In this document: in pieces, positions 24,776-34,023 of the stretch
Layout: the number at the start of each line of letters is the position of its first letter
Numbering within the stretch: the first letter of the stretch is position 1
Assembly (NCBI GenBank): GCA_002379985.1
Contig: DFVG01000016.1
Span: 124,660-188,659 of the forward strand
DNA: 64,000 nucleotides
Source: Flavobacteriaceae bacterium UBA4166
GTDB taxonomy: Bacteria > Bacteroidota > Bacteroidia > Flavobacteriales > Flavobacteriaceae
Direction of reading: 5' to 3'
The notes under the pieces: generated by a model
The model's database searches: none
Told to the model about the DNA's origin: nothing
The model's input: the letters and a program-made list of their open reading frames with translations, nothing else
Position numbers and translations under genes: made by a program

Positions 24776-25729
24776 TTAGGAAAACGGCAGTGCAGAAAGC
24801 GTTACATTTCCTCCGGAAATAATGATTCCTACTTGCTTATTTTTGAAGCGTTCTTTTTCTTTCAGAATGGCAGCCAAGGCAACAGCGCTTGAGGGTTCTA
24901 CAATGATCTTCATACGTTCCCAGATCAATTTCATCGCGCTGATGATCTGCGCTTCGGAAACACAAATGATGTCTTCGACATGTTGTTGAATGATCGGAAA
25001 ATTTTGATCTCCCAAATGCGTTCGTAATCCGTCCGCAATCGTATTCGTAGACGTATTCGTTTCGATAATTCCGGACTGCAACGAACGATAGGCATCATCT
25101 ACCTGCTGTGGTTCCCCTCCAAAAGTCTTACAATTCTTCCCAAAAAAACGCCCCGCGAGCGCCGTCCCGGCTAGGAGTCCGCCGCCTCCTACGGGAGCAC
25201 AAAGCACGTCCAAATTGGGTTGTTCTGATAAAAGTTCCATCGCAGCGGTAGCATTTCCTACGATAACATTCGTACAATTCGAAGGATGCAAGGGGGAGGC
25301 ACCGGTTTCTTCTTGGATGGCTGCCGCCGCAGCCTCTCGAGCGTGGATAGTTGATTCACATTCAGTAACGGTCGCACCATATCCTTTTACGGCTGCCTTT
25401 TTTACTTCGGGTGCATTTTCGGGCATCACCACGTAGGCAGGCACGCCAAGTTCTTTCGCTGCCAGTGCCACTGCTTGTCCGAAATTTCCGGAAGAATGCG
25501 TCACCACACCCCTTTCTCGTTCGTTTGCGGATAAGGCTAAAATAGCGCTCGTTGCCCCACGCATTTTGAAAGCTCCCATACGTTGGAAGTTTTCACATTT
25601 AAAAAATAAAGAAGCCCCGCTCATTTGGTTCAGGGTCTTTGATGTAACAACCGCTGTGTTGTGGATGTAGGGCGCTATCGCGTTATGCGCTTGTAAGAGT
25701 TCTTCGGAAGTAGGGATCGCGATAGCCAT
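24776..25729 (-). CDS. PLP-dependent serine/threonine dehydratase or serine racemase family enzyme
   Basis: A 317-residue fold-type II PLP enzyme. The Schiff-base lysine is in MGAFKMRGA (about 55-63), the phosphate-binding loop is GGGGLLAG (about 180-187), and SGGNVTLSALP lies at the C-terminus. It lacks an ACT-like regulatory domain, unlike IlvA at 42980-44242, so it resembles catabolic threonine dehydratase, serine racemase or threo-3-hydroxyaspartate ammonia-lyase; the substrate cannot be decided. The start at 25729 (MAIAIPTSEEL) is preferred over 25771, which would overlap cysH. It lies 17 bp downstream of cysH. Confidence 0.85.
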   Translation of the reverse strand: MAIAIPTSEELLQAHNAIAPYIHNTAVVTSKTLNQMSGASLFFKCENFQRMGAFKMRGATSAILALSANERERGVVTHSSGNFGQAVALAAKELGVPAYVVMPENAPEVKKAAVKGYGATVTECESTIHAREAAAAAIQEETGASPLHPSNCTNVIVGNATAAMELLSEQPNLDVLCAPVGGGGLLAGTALAGRFFGKNCKTFGGEPQQVDDAYRSLQSGIIETNTSTNTIADGLRTHLGDQNFPIIQQHVEDIICVSEAQIISAMKLIWERMKIIVEPSSAVALAAILKEKERFKNKQVGIIISGGNVTLSALPFS

Positions 25730-25746
25730 ATCACGAAAATAGGAAT

Positions 25747-26379
25747 TTATCGTGGTAAATGAATACCGCACTCGCGGTTTTCCAGCGCTTTGATGGGATC
25801 ATAATATTGCATAGCCTTGGGAAGGTTATGATTTTTCAGATAAACATCCATTTCGGCATCAGAAAAATGATAAAACGGACACACCTTGAGGATTCCTTCT
25901 TGTGTAAATGAAAGGATATTGAGTTGGTCTCGATGATTCGTTTGCCCTTTGCGAAGATTGGTGAACCAAACATCCGGATTCAGTGTATCCAGAGCCTCTT
26001 TAAAGGGACGCGTTTTCATCAGCTCGGAGATCTTCTCGTGATTCGGGTTTTCAATAGAGGGCGTCCCCAACCAGGCATTCATATAACTCGTAGTGTAGGG
26101 TGGCGTCGCAATGTGCATTTGTAAGGAGAGCTGTTCCATCAACTGTTGTGCATGTACATAGGTTTCCGGAAGATTATAACCCGTATCACACCATAACACA
26201 TCAATGGAAGGTAGCTGCTGCGTGGTGGCTTTCAGCAAGGCCGCCGAATAGGTCCCGAAACTCGTACTTACCAAAGGTTTTTTACTTAACTCAAGTACAA
26301 AAGAAATGATCTCTTCGGGAGATTCGTAACGTAAATTCTGATTGAACAGTGCGATATTCTCAGGGGATATTTTCTTCAT
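25747..26379 (-). CDS. cysH: Phosphoadenylyl-sulfate reductase family protein
   Basis: A 210-residue PAPS reductase-type enzyme that would reduce activated sulfate to sulfite with thioredoxin. The PP-loop is STSFGTYSAALL (about 37-48), and the catalytic cysteine is in the C-terminal ECGIHLPR motif. The CC...CxxC cluster motif of APS reductases is absent, so the PAPS type is favoured. The longest frame begins at a TTG (26415) inside a perfect TATATTTG promoter box, so the ATG at 26379 is the start. No other sulfate-assimilation genes (cysDN, sir) are present in the window. An Rrf2-type regulator lies directly upstream. Confidence 0.88.
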   Translation of the reverse strand: MKKISPENIALFNQNLRYESPEEIISFVLELSKKPLVSTSFGTYSAALLKATTQQLPSIDVLWCDTGYNLPETYVHAQQLMEQLSLQMHIATPPYTTSYMNAWLGTPSIENPNHEKISELMKTRPFKEALDTLNPDVWFTNLRKGQTNHRDQLNILSFTQEGILKVCPFYHFSDAEMDVYLKNHNLPKAMQYYDPIKALENRECGIHLPR

Positions 26380-26412
26380 TTCTTTTAATCCTATAGATTT
26401 ACTAGAATTATG

Positions 26413-26420
26413 CAAATATA
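26413..26420 (-). promoter_or_regulatory. -7 promoter box of cysH
   Basis: TATATTTG on the minus strand, an exact TAnnTTTG match, ends 33 bp upstream of the cysH ATG. The TTG of the apparent longer frame is part of this box. It shows that cysH can be transcribed separately from the met genes upstream. Confidence 0.65.
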
Positions 26421-26458
26421 AGGGTTTATTTTAGGAAGCGCATTGTCATTGGGATGTG

Positions 26459-26869
26459 CTATACCACCAAATCTTCTAAGGTAGTGTTCCCCAATATTTT
26501 CAAGGTATTGTCACGAACTTGAATCATCACCTTGTGGATTCCGCAACTGGCTTCGTCTAAACAATCATCACATTTTTCATAAAAATTTAAACTTACACAA
26601 GGCACCATGGCGATGGGACCTTCTAAAATTCGGTACACATGGGTCAAAGGAATTTCAGCGGCTTCCTTCCGAAGATAATACCCCCCTCCTTTTCCTTTTT
26701 TCGAACCTAAATATCCCGCCTTTCGCAAACTCAACAGAATGCTTTCCAAAAACTTTCTTGAAATATTTTCTGATGCTGAAATTTCACCAATAGTGATGGG
26801 CTCTTTTCCCCTTCGCTTGGCTAAGTAGGTTAAAGCTTTAAGTCCGTATTTCGTCTTTCGGGAGATCAT
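26459..26869 (-). CDS. Rrf2-family transcriptional regulator
   Basis: A 136-residue regulator. Its N-terminal winged helix (ISRKTKYGLKALTYLA, ITIGEISASENISRKFLESILLSLRKAGYL, then SKKGKGGGYYL) is typical of Rrf2/CymR/IscR. Four cysteines follow in PCVSLNFYEKCDDCLDEASCG (about 91-111), more than the three that bind the cluster in IscR, so a redox or metal centre is plausible. Translation is coupled to the OsmC gene by an ATGA overlap, and it lies 79 bp upstream of cysH. That context suggests control of sulfur assimilation, but the effector is not known. Confidence 0.88.
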   Translation of the reverse strand: MISRKTKYGLKALTYLAKRRGKEPITIGEISASENISRKFLESILLSLRKAGYLGSKKGKGGGYYLRKEAAEIPLTHVYRILEGPIAMVPCVSLNFYEKCDDCLDEASCGIHKVMIQVRDNTLKILGNTTLEDLVV

Positions 26870-27288
26870 GTGATCTTGTTTCCGTTTAGGGTGATATCGT
26901 AGGTGACGCTCACAGCACCTTCTAACGTTATGGATACAGAACAGTATTTTTCAAAGCTCAATCGTGCTGCTCTAAGCGCTTTCGCGGTATCGATCTCTCC
27001 TTCCAAGTCAATCGCAACATGGATCGATTTGAACGGTTTCGCACCTTTCACTTCTTTACGCTCTCCTGCTACCTCAATGCCGTAATGCGTGATCGTTTGA
27101 CGCTGCTTTTTCAAGATCATGATGACGTCTATCGCGCTGCAGCCTCCTACTCCCATCAAGAGCAATTCCATCGGACTCGCTCCTTTTGGTGCGGTATCTG
27201 TTTTGTTATCAATATATACTGGCACTTCGCTTCCGCCGGTGCCTTTAAACAAATAGTCGTCGTTAATTCGCTCTAAGGATACTTTCAT
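26866..27288 (-). CDS. OsmC/Ohr-family protein
   Basis: A 140-residue protein of the OsmC superfamily of thiol-dependent peroxidases. The two reactive cysteines are in GVGGCSAIDV (about 49-58) and EKYCSVS (about 112-118), the usual spacing for the family. GASPMELLLMGVGG is a conserved block just before the first. The start is the ATG at 27288; the longer frame uses TTG two codons upstream. It lies 24 bp after metF and overlaps the Rrf2 gene by 4 bp. It could reduce organic hydroperoxides or act on sulfur compounds. Confidence 0.9.
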   Translation of the reverse strand: MKVSLERINDDYLFKGTGGSEVPVYIDNKTDTAPKGASPMELLLMGVGGCSAIDVIMILKKQRQTITHYGIEVAGERKEVKGAKPFKSIHVAIDLEGEIDTAKALRAARLSFEKYCSVSITLEGAVSVTYDITLNGNKIT

Positions 27289-27318
27289 GATCAAAATTTC
27301 TCTAAAGATACGGTTATC

Positions 27319-28275
27319 CTAAAAAACCGACTGTGCTATGGCTTTTATATTATCGCTCTTTCCCATAGAATAATAATGTAAAATAGGCACTCCTTTGGCG
27401 ATCAATTCTTTGCTTTGCTGAATACACCATTCGATACCGATCTGCCGAACCGCTGCATTGTCTTTGGCTTTGATCACCGACATCACCAACGCATCCGGAA
27501 GCCCCACACTAAAGCGATGTGGAATTAAATTTAGTTGTTTCTTCGTTGCAATAGGTTTTAATCCGGGAATGATGGGTACAGTAATGCCGGCATCGCGACA
27601 GGCTTCGACAAATTGAAAGTATTTCTTGTTATCAAAAAACATCTGTGTCACCACATACGTAGCTCCTTTTTCTATTTTTTTCTTGAGGAAATAAATATCA
27701 CTTTCTAGACTCGGAGCTTCCAAATGTTTTTCGGGATATCCGGCCACACCAATGCAGAAATCTGTGGGGGTGCTATTTTGAAGCTCTTCATCAAGATACT
27801 CTCCTTGATTCATGTGGGCAATTTGGGCTACAAGCTGATTGGCATAGCGATGTCCTTCTTTTTCTGCGGAAAAGTAGATTTCGCTCTTCACCGCATCGCC
27901 ACGTAAGGCCATGACATTGTCAATGCCTAAAAAACCAAGGTCAATCAAGAAGTTTTCGGTGTCTTCTTTACTGAAGCCTCCACACAATATATGCGGGATG
28001 GCATCCACATCATATTTATTTTGAATAGCCGCACAAATACCTACAGTTCCCGGGCGTTTTCGCACTACTTTCTTTTCCAACAATCCGTTCTTTAATTCTT
28101 TGTAGACATATTCTTCTCGATGATAGGTCACGTCAATAAAAGGCGGATTGAACTCCATTAAAGGATCGATATTGTCAAAAATCGACTGGATATTTTGGCC
28201 TTTTAAGGGCGGAAGGATCTCAAAAGAGAATAACGTATTTCCATTGGCTTGTGCAATATGGTCGGTCACTTTCAT
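27319..28275 (-). CDS. metF: 5,10-methylenetetrahydrofolate reductase
   Basis: This FAD enzyme makes 5-methyltetrahydrofolate, the methyl donor used by MetH next door. The 318-residue protein begins MKVTDHIAQANGNTLFSFE and shows FEILPPLKGQ (about 19-28), DVTYHREEY, ALRGD (about 121-125), GVAGYPEKHLEAPS (about 162-175), TQMFFDNKKYFQFV and PIIPGLKPI. The ATG at 28275 forms an ATGA overlap with the metH stop, so I prefer it to the upstream start at 28305. It belongs to the metH unit under the SAM-I riboswitch. Confidence 0.95.
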   Translation of the reverse strand: MKVTDHIAQANGNTLFSFEILPPLKGQNIQSIFDNIDPLMEFNPPFIDVTYHREEYVYKELKNGLLEKKVVRKRPGTVGICAAIQNKYDVDAIPHILCGGFSKEDTENFLIDLGFLGIDNVMALRGDAVKSEIYFSAEKEGHRYANQLVAQIAHMNQGEYLDEELQNSTPTDFCIGVAGYPEKHLEAPSLESDIYFLKKKIEKGATYVVTQMFFDNKKYFQFVEACRDAGITVPIIPGLKPIATKKQLNLIPHRFSVGLPDALVMSVIKAKDNAAVRQIGIEWCIQQSKELIAKGVPILHYYSMGKSDNIKAIAQSVF

Positions 28276-30947
28276 GGTGTCTCTGCAATTGTAGGTTGAA
28301 GCCACTGTTGGGCTTTTTCTATCGTAATATTTTTTCGTTTGGCAAAATCAACTACCTGATCTTGAGTAATCTTTCCTACTCCAAAGTAGCGCGCTTCGGG
28401 ATGTGCAAAATAATAACCCGAAACCGAGGCCGCCGGCCACATGGCCAAACTTTCTGTGAGGGTTACGCCAATGCGTTCTTCCACCTGTAATAACTCCCAA
28501 AGCGTTTCCTTTTCGAGATGGTCGGGACAAGCGGGATACCCGGGAGCCGGACGAATGCCTTTGTAGCTTTCTTTGATCAAGGCTTCATTGTCGAGGTTTT
28601 CTTCGGAAGCATAGCCCCAATGGTTTTTTCGAACCTCTTTGTGAAGGTATTCTGCGGAAGCTTCCGCGAAACGATCGGCCAAGGCTTTGATCATGATCGC
28701 GTTGTAATCATCATGAGCAGCTTCAAACTCTTTCGCCTTTTGTTCGGTTCCGAAGCCTGCACTCACACAAAACGCACCAATATAATCTTGAATTCCTGAA
28801 TCTTTCGGAGCGATGTAATCTGCTAAAGCGATGTTGGGGCGTCCCGAACTTTTTTCTTTCTGTTGACGAAGGGTCCTAAAATGGAATATTTCATTTCCGA
28901 ATTGAACTTCAATATCATCATCGCCCACCTGATTGGCGGGAAATATGCCAAACACGGCTTTTGCCTGTAACCAATGCCCCTTGATAATCTGCTGAAGCAT
29001 TTCCTGTGCATCGGCAAATAGCTCTGTTGCTTGTGGACCCACGACAGTATCGTCTAAAATCGCCGGGTATTTTCCATGGAGGTCCCAACTTCTAAAGAAC
29101 GGCGTCCAGTCGATATACGGCACTAGGGTTTCCAGTGGAATATCGTCTAATTGCTGTACCCCAAGAACGTTAGGCGCTTGGATATTGGCAGCTTCCCAAT
29201 CGAGTTGTAATTTATTCTTACGAGCTTGCGCTAACGACACGTAGTGCTTTTCGTTTTGACGGTTTAGAAAACGATCTCTAAAGTCTTCGTATTCTTTTTT
29301 AAGGTTGCTTTGATAGGCTGTCTTTCGGTCTTTCTGAAGTAAATCGCCCACCACGGTAACCGCACGCGAAGCATCGTTTACGTGTACCACTGCATGGGCA
29401 TATTCGGGATCAATCTTAACGGCGGTGTGAGCTTTGCTCGTGGTAGCCCCACCGATGAGCAACGGAACCTCAAAATTATTGCGTTTCATTTCTTTGGCAA
29501 CAAACACCATTTCGTCGAGAGAGGGTGTTATGAGTCCGCTGAGCCCTATCACATCTACCTTTTCTTCTTGCGCAGTTGCCAAGATCTTTTCCGGCGGAAC
29601 CATCACACCCAGGTCGATGATCTTGTAATTGTTACACGCCAGTACTACCGAGACAATATTCTTCCCGATATCATGTACATCCCCTTTGACCGTTGCCAGC
29701 AATACCTTTCCTTGTGGTTGTGAATGCGTGTCTTTTTCATCTTCGATATACGGAAGCAAATACGCCACCGCCTTTTTCATAACGCGGGCACTTTTTACCA
29801 CTTGCGGCAGGAACATTTTTCCGCTTCCGAAGAGATCCCCCACCACATTCATCCCCGTCATGAGATGTCCTTCAATGACTTGGATAGGGCGCTCTACCGA
29901 TTGTCGCGCTTCCTCTACATCAGTTTCAATATAGGCATCGATTCCTTTGACCAAGGAGCGGGTGATACGATCTTGCAAAGGTTCTTCTCGCCATGAGAGA
30001 TCTACGGTACTCTTTTTTTCGGTTCCTTTGACGGTTTCGGCATATTCCAGCAGTCGTTCGGTGGCGTCCTCTCTTCGATTGAGAATCACATCCTCTACAT
30101 ACGTCAGCAACTCTTTCGGAATATCATCATACACTTCTAAAAGTGTGGGATTTACAATGCCCATATTCATTCCGGACTTAATAGCGTGGTATAAAAAAAC
30201 CGAATGCATGGCTTCTCGCACGGCATTATTTCCGCGGAAACTAAACGACACATTACTCACCCCTCCACTGACGCTACAGTAGGGTAAGTTGCTTCGTACC
30301 CAACGGGTTCCTTCGATGAAATCGGTTGCATTCTTGCGATGCTCGTCCATTCCGGTAGCCACAGGAAAAATATTGAGGTCGAAAATGATGTCTTCCGGCG
30401 GAAACCCAACGCGTTCTGTCAAAATTTGATAGCTCCGTTTTGCAATTTCAATACGTCGCTCATAGGTATCGGCCTGCCCTACCTCATCGAACGCCATCAC
30501 AATTACAGCAGCACCGTAACGTCGGATCAAGGTTGCTTGATGAATAAACGCTTCTTCACCTTCCTTTAAACTAATTGAATTTACCACGCACTTTCCTTGC
30601 ACCACTTGCAATCCTGCTTCGATGATCTCCCACTTTGAGCTATCGATCATAATGGGAACACGGGCGATGTCCGGTTCGGCTATCACCAAATTTAAAAAGG
30701 TAACCATCGCCTCTTTTCCATCGATGAGGCCATCATCCATATTAATATCTATAATCTGCGCTCCGTTCTCCACTTGTTCCCGTGCAACGGAAAGCGCCTC
30801 TTCATAATTTTCTTCTTTGATCAATCGAAGAAAACGACGGGACCCTGCCACGTTGGTTCGTTCACCCACATTGATAAAATTACTTTCGGGGGTAACGATC
30901 AAGGGTTCGAGTCCGGATAATCGCAAGTATCGTGCTTCAGAACTCAT
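28272..30947 (-). CDS. metH: Cobalamin-dependent methionine synthase, folate/B12/activation part
   Basis: This 891-residue protein is the C-terminal three-quarters of MetH. It begins RLSGLEPL...FINVGERTNVAGS, the start of the pterin-binding domain (about 1-290). The cobalamin-binding domain follows, with the lower-ligand motif GDVHDIGKNI (DxHxxG, about 420). The SAM-binding reactivation domain is C-terminal (about 575-891; RPAPGYPACPDH, about 822-833). The homocysteine domain is encoded by a separate gene immediately upstream, joined by an ATGA overlap, so the two polypeptides must assemble. The reaction regenerates methionine from homocysteine using methyl-folate from MetF. Confidence 0.96.
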   Translation of the reverse strand: MSSEARYLRLSGLEPLIVTPESNFINVGERTNVAGSRRFLRLIKEENYEEALSVAREQVENGAQIIDINMDDGLIDGKEAMVTFLNLVIAEPDIARVPIMIDSSKWEIIEAGLQVVQGKCVVNSISLKEGEEAFIHQATLIRRYGAAVIVMAFDEVGQADTYERRIEIAKRSYQILTERVGFPPEDIIFDLNIFPVATGMDEHRKNATDFIEGTRWVRSNLPYCSVSGGVSNVSFSFRGNNAVREAMHSVFLYHAIKSGMNMGIVNPTLLEVYDDIPKELLTYVEDVILNRREDATERLLEYAETVKGTEKKSTVDLSWREEPLQDRITRSLVKGIDAYIETDVEEARQSVERPIQVIEGHLMTGMNVVGDLFGSGKMFLPQVVKSARVMKKAVAYLLPYIEDEKDTHSQPQGKVLLATVKGDVHDIGKNIVSVVLACNNYKIIDLGVMVPPEKILATAQEEKVDVIGLSGLITPSLDEMVFVAKEMKRNNFEVPLLIGGATTSKAHTAVKIDPEYAHAVVHVNDASRAVTVVGDLLQKDRKTAYQSNLKKEYEDFRDRFLNRQNEKHYVSLAQARKNKLQLDWEAANIQAPNVLGVQQLDDIPLETLVPYIDWTPFFRSWDLHGKYPAILDDTVVGPQATELFADAQEMLQQIIKGHWLQAKAVFGIFPANQVGDDDIEVQFGNEIFHFRTLRQQKEKSSGRPNIALADYIAPKDSGIQDYIGAFCVSAGFGTEQKAKEFEAAHDDYNAIMIKALADRFAEASAEYLHKEVRKNHWGYASEENLDNEALIKESYKGIRPAPGYPACPDHLEKETLWELLQVEERIGVTLTESLAMWPAASVSGYYFAHPEARYFGVGKITQDQVVDFAKRKNITIEKAQQWLQPTIAETP

Positions 30948-31963
30948 ACTGATTTTAAGGTTTTATCCGGCCATAAGAAGGGTCTTGGCGCATAGTTTTT
31001 TACTAATGCTGCAATCGCTTTGATGTGTTCCGGAGTGGTTCCGCAGCAGCCTCCTACAATATTGATCAATTGCTTTTCCAAATACGTTTTTATTTGCTGT
31101 GCCATTTCTTCGGGTGTTTCGTCATATTCTCCAAAGGCATTAGGCAATCCTGCATTGGGGTAGGCCGAGACTGCCAAGGACGAGTTTCGCGCCAAGACCT
31201 CTAAATGAGGTGTCAACTGTTTCGCTCCCAAAGCACAATTAAAGCCAATGCTTAATAAAGGAATATGAGACACCGAGATCAAAAAAGCCTCTGCCGTCTG
31301 CCCGGAAAGCGTTCTTCCGGAAGCATCGGTTATGGTACCGCTAAGCATTGTTGGCACCGAGATATTTCGCTCTTCTTTTAATTCTTCAATAGCGAACAGG
31401 GCAGCCTTGGCATTTAAGGTGTCAAAGACCGTTTCTACTAATAACATATCCACTCCCCCATCTAGCAAAGCAGCCGCCTGTTGTTTGTAAGCGAGACGTA
31501 ATTCGTTAAAAGAAATAGCACGGAACCCGGGATTATTCACATCTGGCGACAGACTTGCTGTTTTGTTGGTAGGACCCATCGCTCCGGCCACAAATCTGGG
31601 TTTTTCAGGATCTTTATCGGTGAACTTTTTGGCTACTTCTTTGGCGATTTTCGCCGACTCATAATTCAGTTCGTATACCAAGTCTTCCATACCGTAATCA
31701 GCCATGGCGATGGTGGTTCCTGAAAAGGTATTGGTTTCTACAATATCGGCGCCTGCTTCAAAATATTTGGCGTGTACCGTAGCAATTGCTTCCGGTTGGG
31801 TAAGGCTTAGTAAATCATTATTGCCCTGTACAGGATGTTTGTGATCTTTAAAACGTTCCCCTCGAAAATCAGCTTCCGTAAAGTGATATCGCTGGAGCAT
31901 TGTGCCCATTGCACCATCTAAGACAAGGATTCTTTGTTGTAATGCTTCTTCTATTGGCTTCAT
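30944..31963 (-). CDS. Homocysteine S-methyltransferase subunit (N-terminal part of split MetH)
   Basis: A 339-residue protein corresponding to the homocysteine-binding domain of MetH. It starts ILVLDGAMGTMLQRY and carries the zinc ligands GFNCALG (about residue 240) and GGCCGTTPEH (about 308-317). The split lies exactly at the domain boundary with the pterin domain, and the stop overlaps the next start (ATGA). Both point to a real two-gene arrangement rather than a frameshift. The start is the ATG at 31963; the longer frame begins with TTG at 31984. It is the first gene behind the SAM-I riboswitch, with a leader of about 140 nt between them. Confidence 0.94.
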   Translation of the reverse strand: MKPIEEALQQRILVLDGAMGTMLQRYHFTEADFRGERFKDHKHPVQGNNDLLSLTQPEAIATVHAKYFEAGADIVETNTFSGTTIAMADYGMEDLVYELNYESAKIAKEVAKKFTDKDPEKPRFVAGAMGPTNKTASLSPDVNNPGFRAISFNELRLAYKQQAAALLDGGVDMLLVETVFDTLNAKAALFAIEELKEERNISVPTMLSGTITDASGRTLSGQTAEAFLISVSHIPLLSIGFNCALGAKQLTPHLEVLARNSSLAVSAYPNAGLPNAFGEYDETPEEMAQQIKTYLEKQLINIVGGCCGTTPEHIKAIAALVKNYAPRPFLWPDKTLKSV

Positions 31964-32102
31964 AATAGTTCCTATCGGAATCAATTTTTTTTATCAATTC
32001 GGAACATTCAAATCGCAACCATCCTGAGGCTTTTTAGCCGCAAGTGTCATACGTAAGATGTTAGAAGAAAGAAGGAAACCGATTCAGAAAGAATGGGTTG
32101 TT

Positions 32103-32209
32103 GTTATCTATTCCCGCCTTGCGAGATAGAACGTAGCACCTTCACCAGACAAAGGCCGGAGGGTTGCTAAGGTTTCACAGGGTCTATTCCCTCCACCTTT
32201 CTTGATAAC
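32103..32209 (-). promoter_or_regulatory. SAM-I (S-box) riboswitch of the metH-metF operon
   Basis: On the minus strand the closing helix P1 is GTTATC (32204-32209) with GATAAC (32103-32108). Inside lie the S-box landmarks in order: AAGAAAGGTGGAGGGA, GACCCTGTGAAACC, TAGCAACC (kink-turn and core) and GGTGCTACGTTC. This aptamer senses S-adenosylmethionine and normally turns off methionine genes when SAM is high. Of the 356-bp non-coding stretch 31964-32319, it fills the middle. The 3' part (31964-32102) holds only a weak GGCT-AAAA-AGCC hairpin and no convincing terminator. The 5' part (32210-32319) has a TAACCTTTG sequence that may be the -7 box. Confidence 0.95.
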
Positions 32210-32319
32210 ACAGCAGTAAAAATTTGAACGTTATGCACACAAAGGTTATAAAAGAATTTGAAACTCACCAAACTATTTGTGTTTTATTTGATAAATTCGG
32301 TTGACTTTCCACCCAATAT

Positions 32320-33873
32320 CTATTTCGACAAAGAGGGATGTTTCGCTGCCTTTTCTTGAATGATCTCCGGAATGGATTTTCCGGAAATATGACTTTCTAA
32401 CCACGACAATATATCCAAATACAAGAAACTGCGCCGCTCGTAAGGGTCATCTTCATAGGTTTTTAGTTTCGTATGTAATTTTCGGAATTCATGCTTCAGA
32501 TCGTGTGGGTAAATGTTGCCGAGATTTCGTAAAAACTGGATCATCTCTTTTTGTACTTGGTAAAGGTCTTCCGTTTTCCGCAAAAATTTATAGGTACTCT
32601 TTATCAAGCGATCCAAATGATAGTCTTCGCCCGCCTCATAATGCGCAACCAGATTGAGAATTCTAGAATAACATAACAGGTCTTCGCGCATTTCTAAGGA
32701 TTTATTGGAAATGATTTTATCGAGGTATTCAATACATTTTTTGTTCTGGCCTGCGCCGAAATACAAACAGGCAATTTTGTAGTAAAATAACATGACGTGA
32801 TGATCATCGAGGCGTTGCCGATGCTGTTTGATCCCCTGAAGGACTTCAGACTCTAACTGAAGGCCTTGCGCAAAAGTTCCCTCCATAAAATGCAGATTGA
32901 TCTTGTGGGAGTAACGATGTAGAAAGATGAGCCCGTTGACATTATCATCCTTCGGAAAATCAGACGCCGTAACGGTATCTTCAAATTGTTGCAGGGCTTC
33001 CTTAAACCGTGTAATGTCTTGTATATAGAATAAGGCTTCCAGCAAATATTGTTGTCCGCGTAGAAAGAACACCGGATTCAACCTGATCATGTCGGGATGT
33101 TCATAGAACAACCGAACCCATTTTAAGGCATATCGATAGCAGGCTCTGAAATCCTGACTCAAAAAGCTGTACCATAAATAAGCTTTATTAAGCCACAATT
33201 TTTCCCGAAAACCAAGAGATTCAATATCGTATTCGGGCATACGATCATGAAAGTATCGCGAAATATTTTGAAACTCAGCATCGTTTTTTACATAGCCTGT
33301 TTTCAGAAAAATCCCGTACAACTGCAATGACAGATTACTCAATTTACTCGCCAATACGTTCAATTTGCTAAGGGTCGCAGCTTGAACCGTCAACTCATCT
33401 GCACGGTTGCTGATACTTCGCGTAATGTACTGCGATTCAATGACCTTTTCCAGTTCAATAATTTCGTAGGCACTATTCTTTTCTTCGTACTGTAAGGCTA
33501 CATTCTTGGCTTTATCCAAAATTTTCAAGCTCTGATTGTAGAGCCCTTTATGATACAAAATACTGGCGAAGTCTAATTGTTCCCTGATCTGCACCCGAAT
33601 ATTTTGATGGGCCGGACTCAATCGTAAGCTGATCAAGATCTGTTTGTAGAGGTGTGCTTTTAAATTTGAAAGCTGTCGCTTTTTAATGCTTCCGTTTTTG
33701 AGAATCTCGGTTTCGTCGTAGGCTGATAGTTTTTCCAAGACATCAAAAAGAGCCATAAATTTAGCATCCTCGTTGACACCCAAGCGCCCCACGTACAACT
33801 TAAATTGCCGTTTTTCCGACTTGGTTAAGGATTGAACCAGATCAAACAATGCATCCTTTACGATCTTGGGCAT
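32320..33873 (-). CDS. Large alpha-helical (TPR-like) protein, unknown function
   Basis: A 517-residue cytoplasmic protein without signal peptide or membrane segment. It is predicted all-helical, with repeated pairs of amphipathic helices (for example ILYHKGLYNQSLKILDKA and IACLYFGAGQNKKCIEYLDK) that resemble tetratricopeptide repeats, and a basic N-terminus (MPKIVKDALFDLVQSLTKSEKRQFKLYV). Rich in Leu, Lys, Tyr and Phe. I do not recognise a named family. It stands alone between the divergent leu operon and the met operon. Confidence 0.75.
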   Translation of the reverse strand: MPKIVKDALFDLVQSLTKSEKRQFKLYVGRLGVNEDAKFMALFDVLEKLSAYDETEILKNGSIKKRQLSNLKAHLYKQILISLRLSPAHQNIRVQIREQLDFASILYHKGLYNQSLKILDKAKNVALQYEEKNSAYEIIELEKVIESQYITRSISNRADELTVQAATLSKLNVLASKLSNLSLQLYGIFLKTGYVKNDAEFQNISRYFHDRMPEYDIESLGFREKLWLNKAYLWYSFLSQDFRACYRYALKWVRLFYEHPDMIRLNPVFFLRGQQYLLEALFYIQDITRFKEALQQFEDTVTASDFPKDDNVNGLIFLHRYSHKINLHFMEGTFAQGLQLESEVLQGIKQHRQRLDDHHVMLFYYKIACLYFGAGQNKKCIEYLDKIISNKSLEMREDLLCYSRILNLVAHYEAGEDYHLDRLIKSTYKFLRKTEDLYQVQKEMIQFLRNLGNIYPHDLKHEFRKLHTKLKTYEDDPYERRSFLYLDILSWLESHISGKSIPEIIQEKAAKHPSLSK

Positions 33874-34023
33874 AGTATTCTAAGCTTGCCTAAAGTATTG
33901 ATTTTCAAAAATATAATTTAATATAACCCGACTTAAACTTCGTAACACGATTTCTACTTCCTGCTATTTTAAACACACCAAAGTATACATTCGTAAGGCA
34001 TTTTAAAAATTTTATCTGCAGAA

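Noticed and set aside
26380..26415. Longer cysH start at 26415
   Set aside because: The codon is a TTG inside a perfect -7 box, so it would not be transcribed from that promoter.
30944..30947. Possible frameshift splitting metH
   Set aside because: The halves meet at a domain boundary with an ATGA overlap and each has normal termini; this is a genuine two-gene form.
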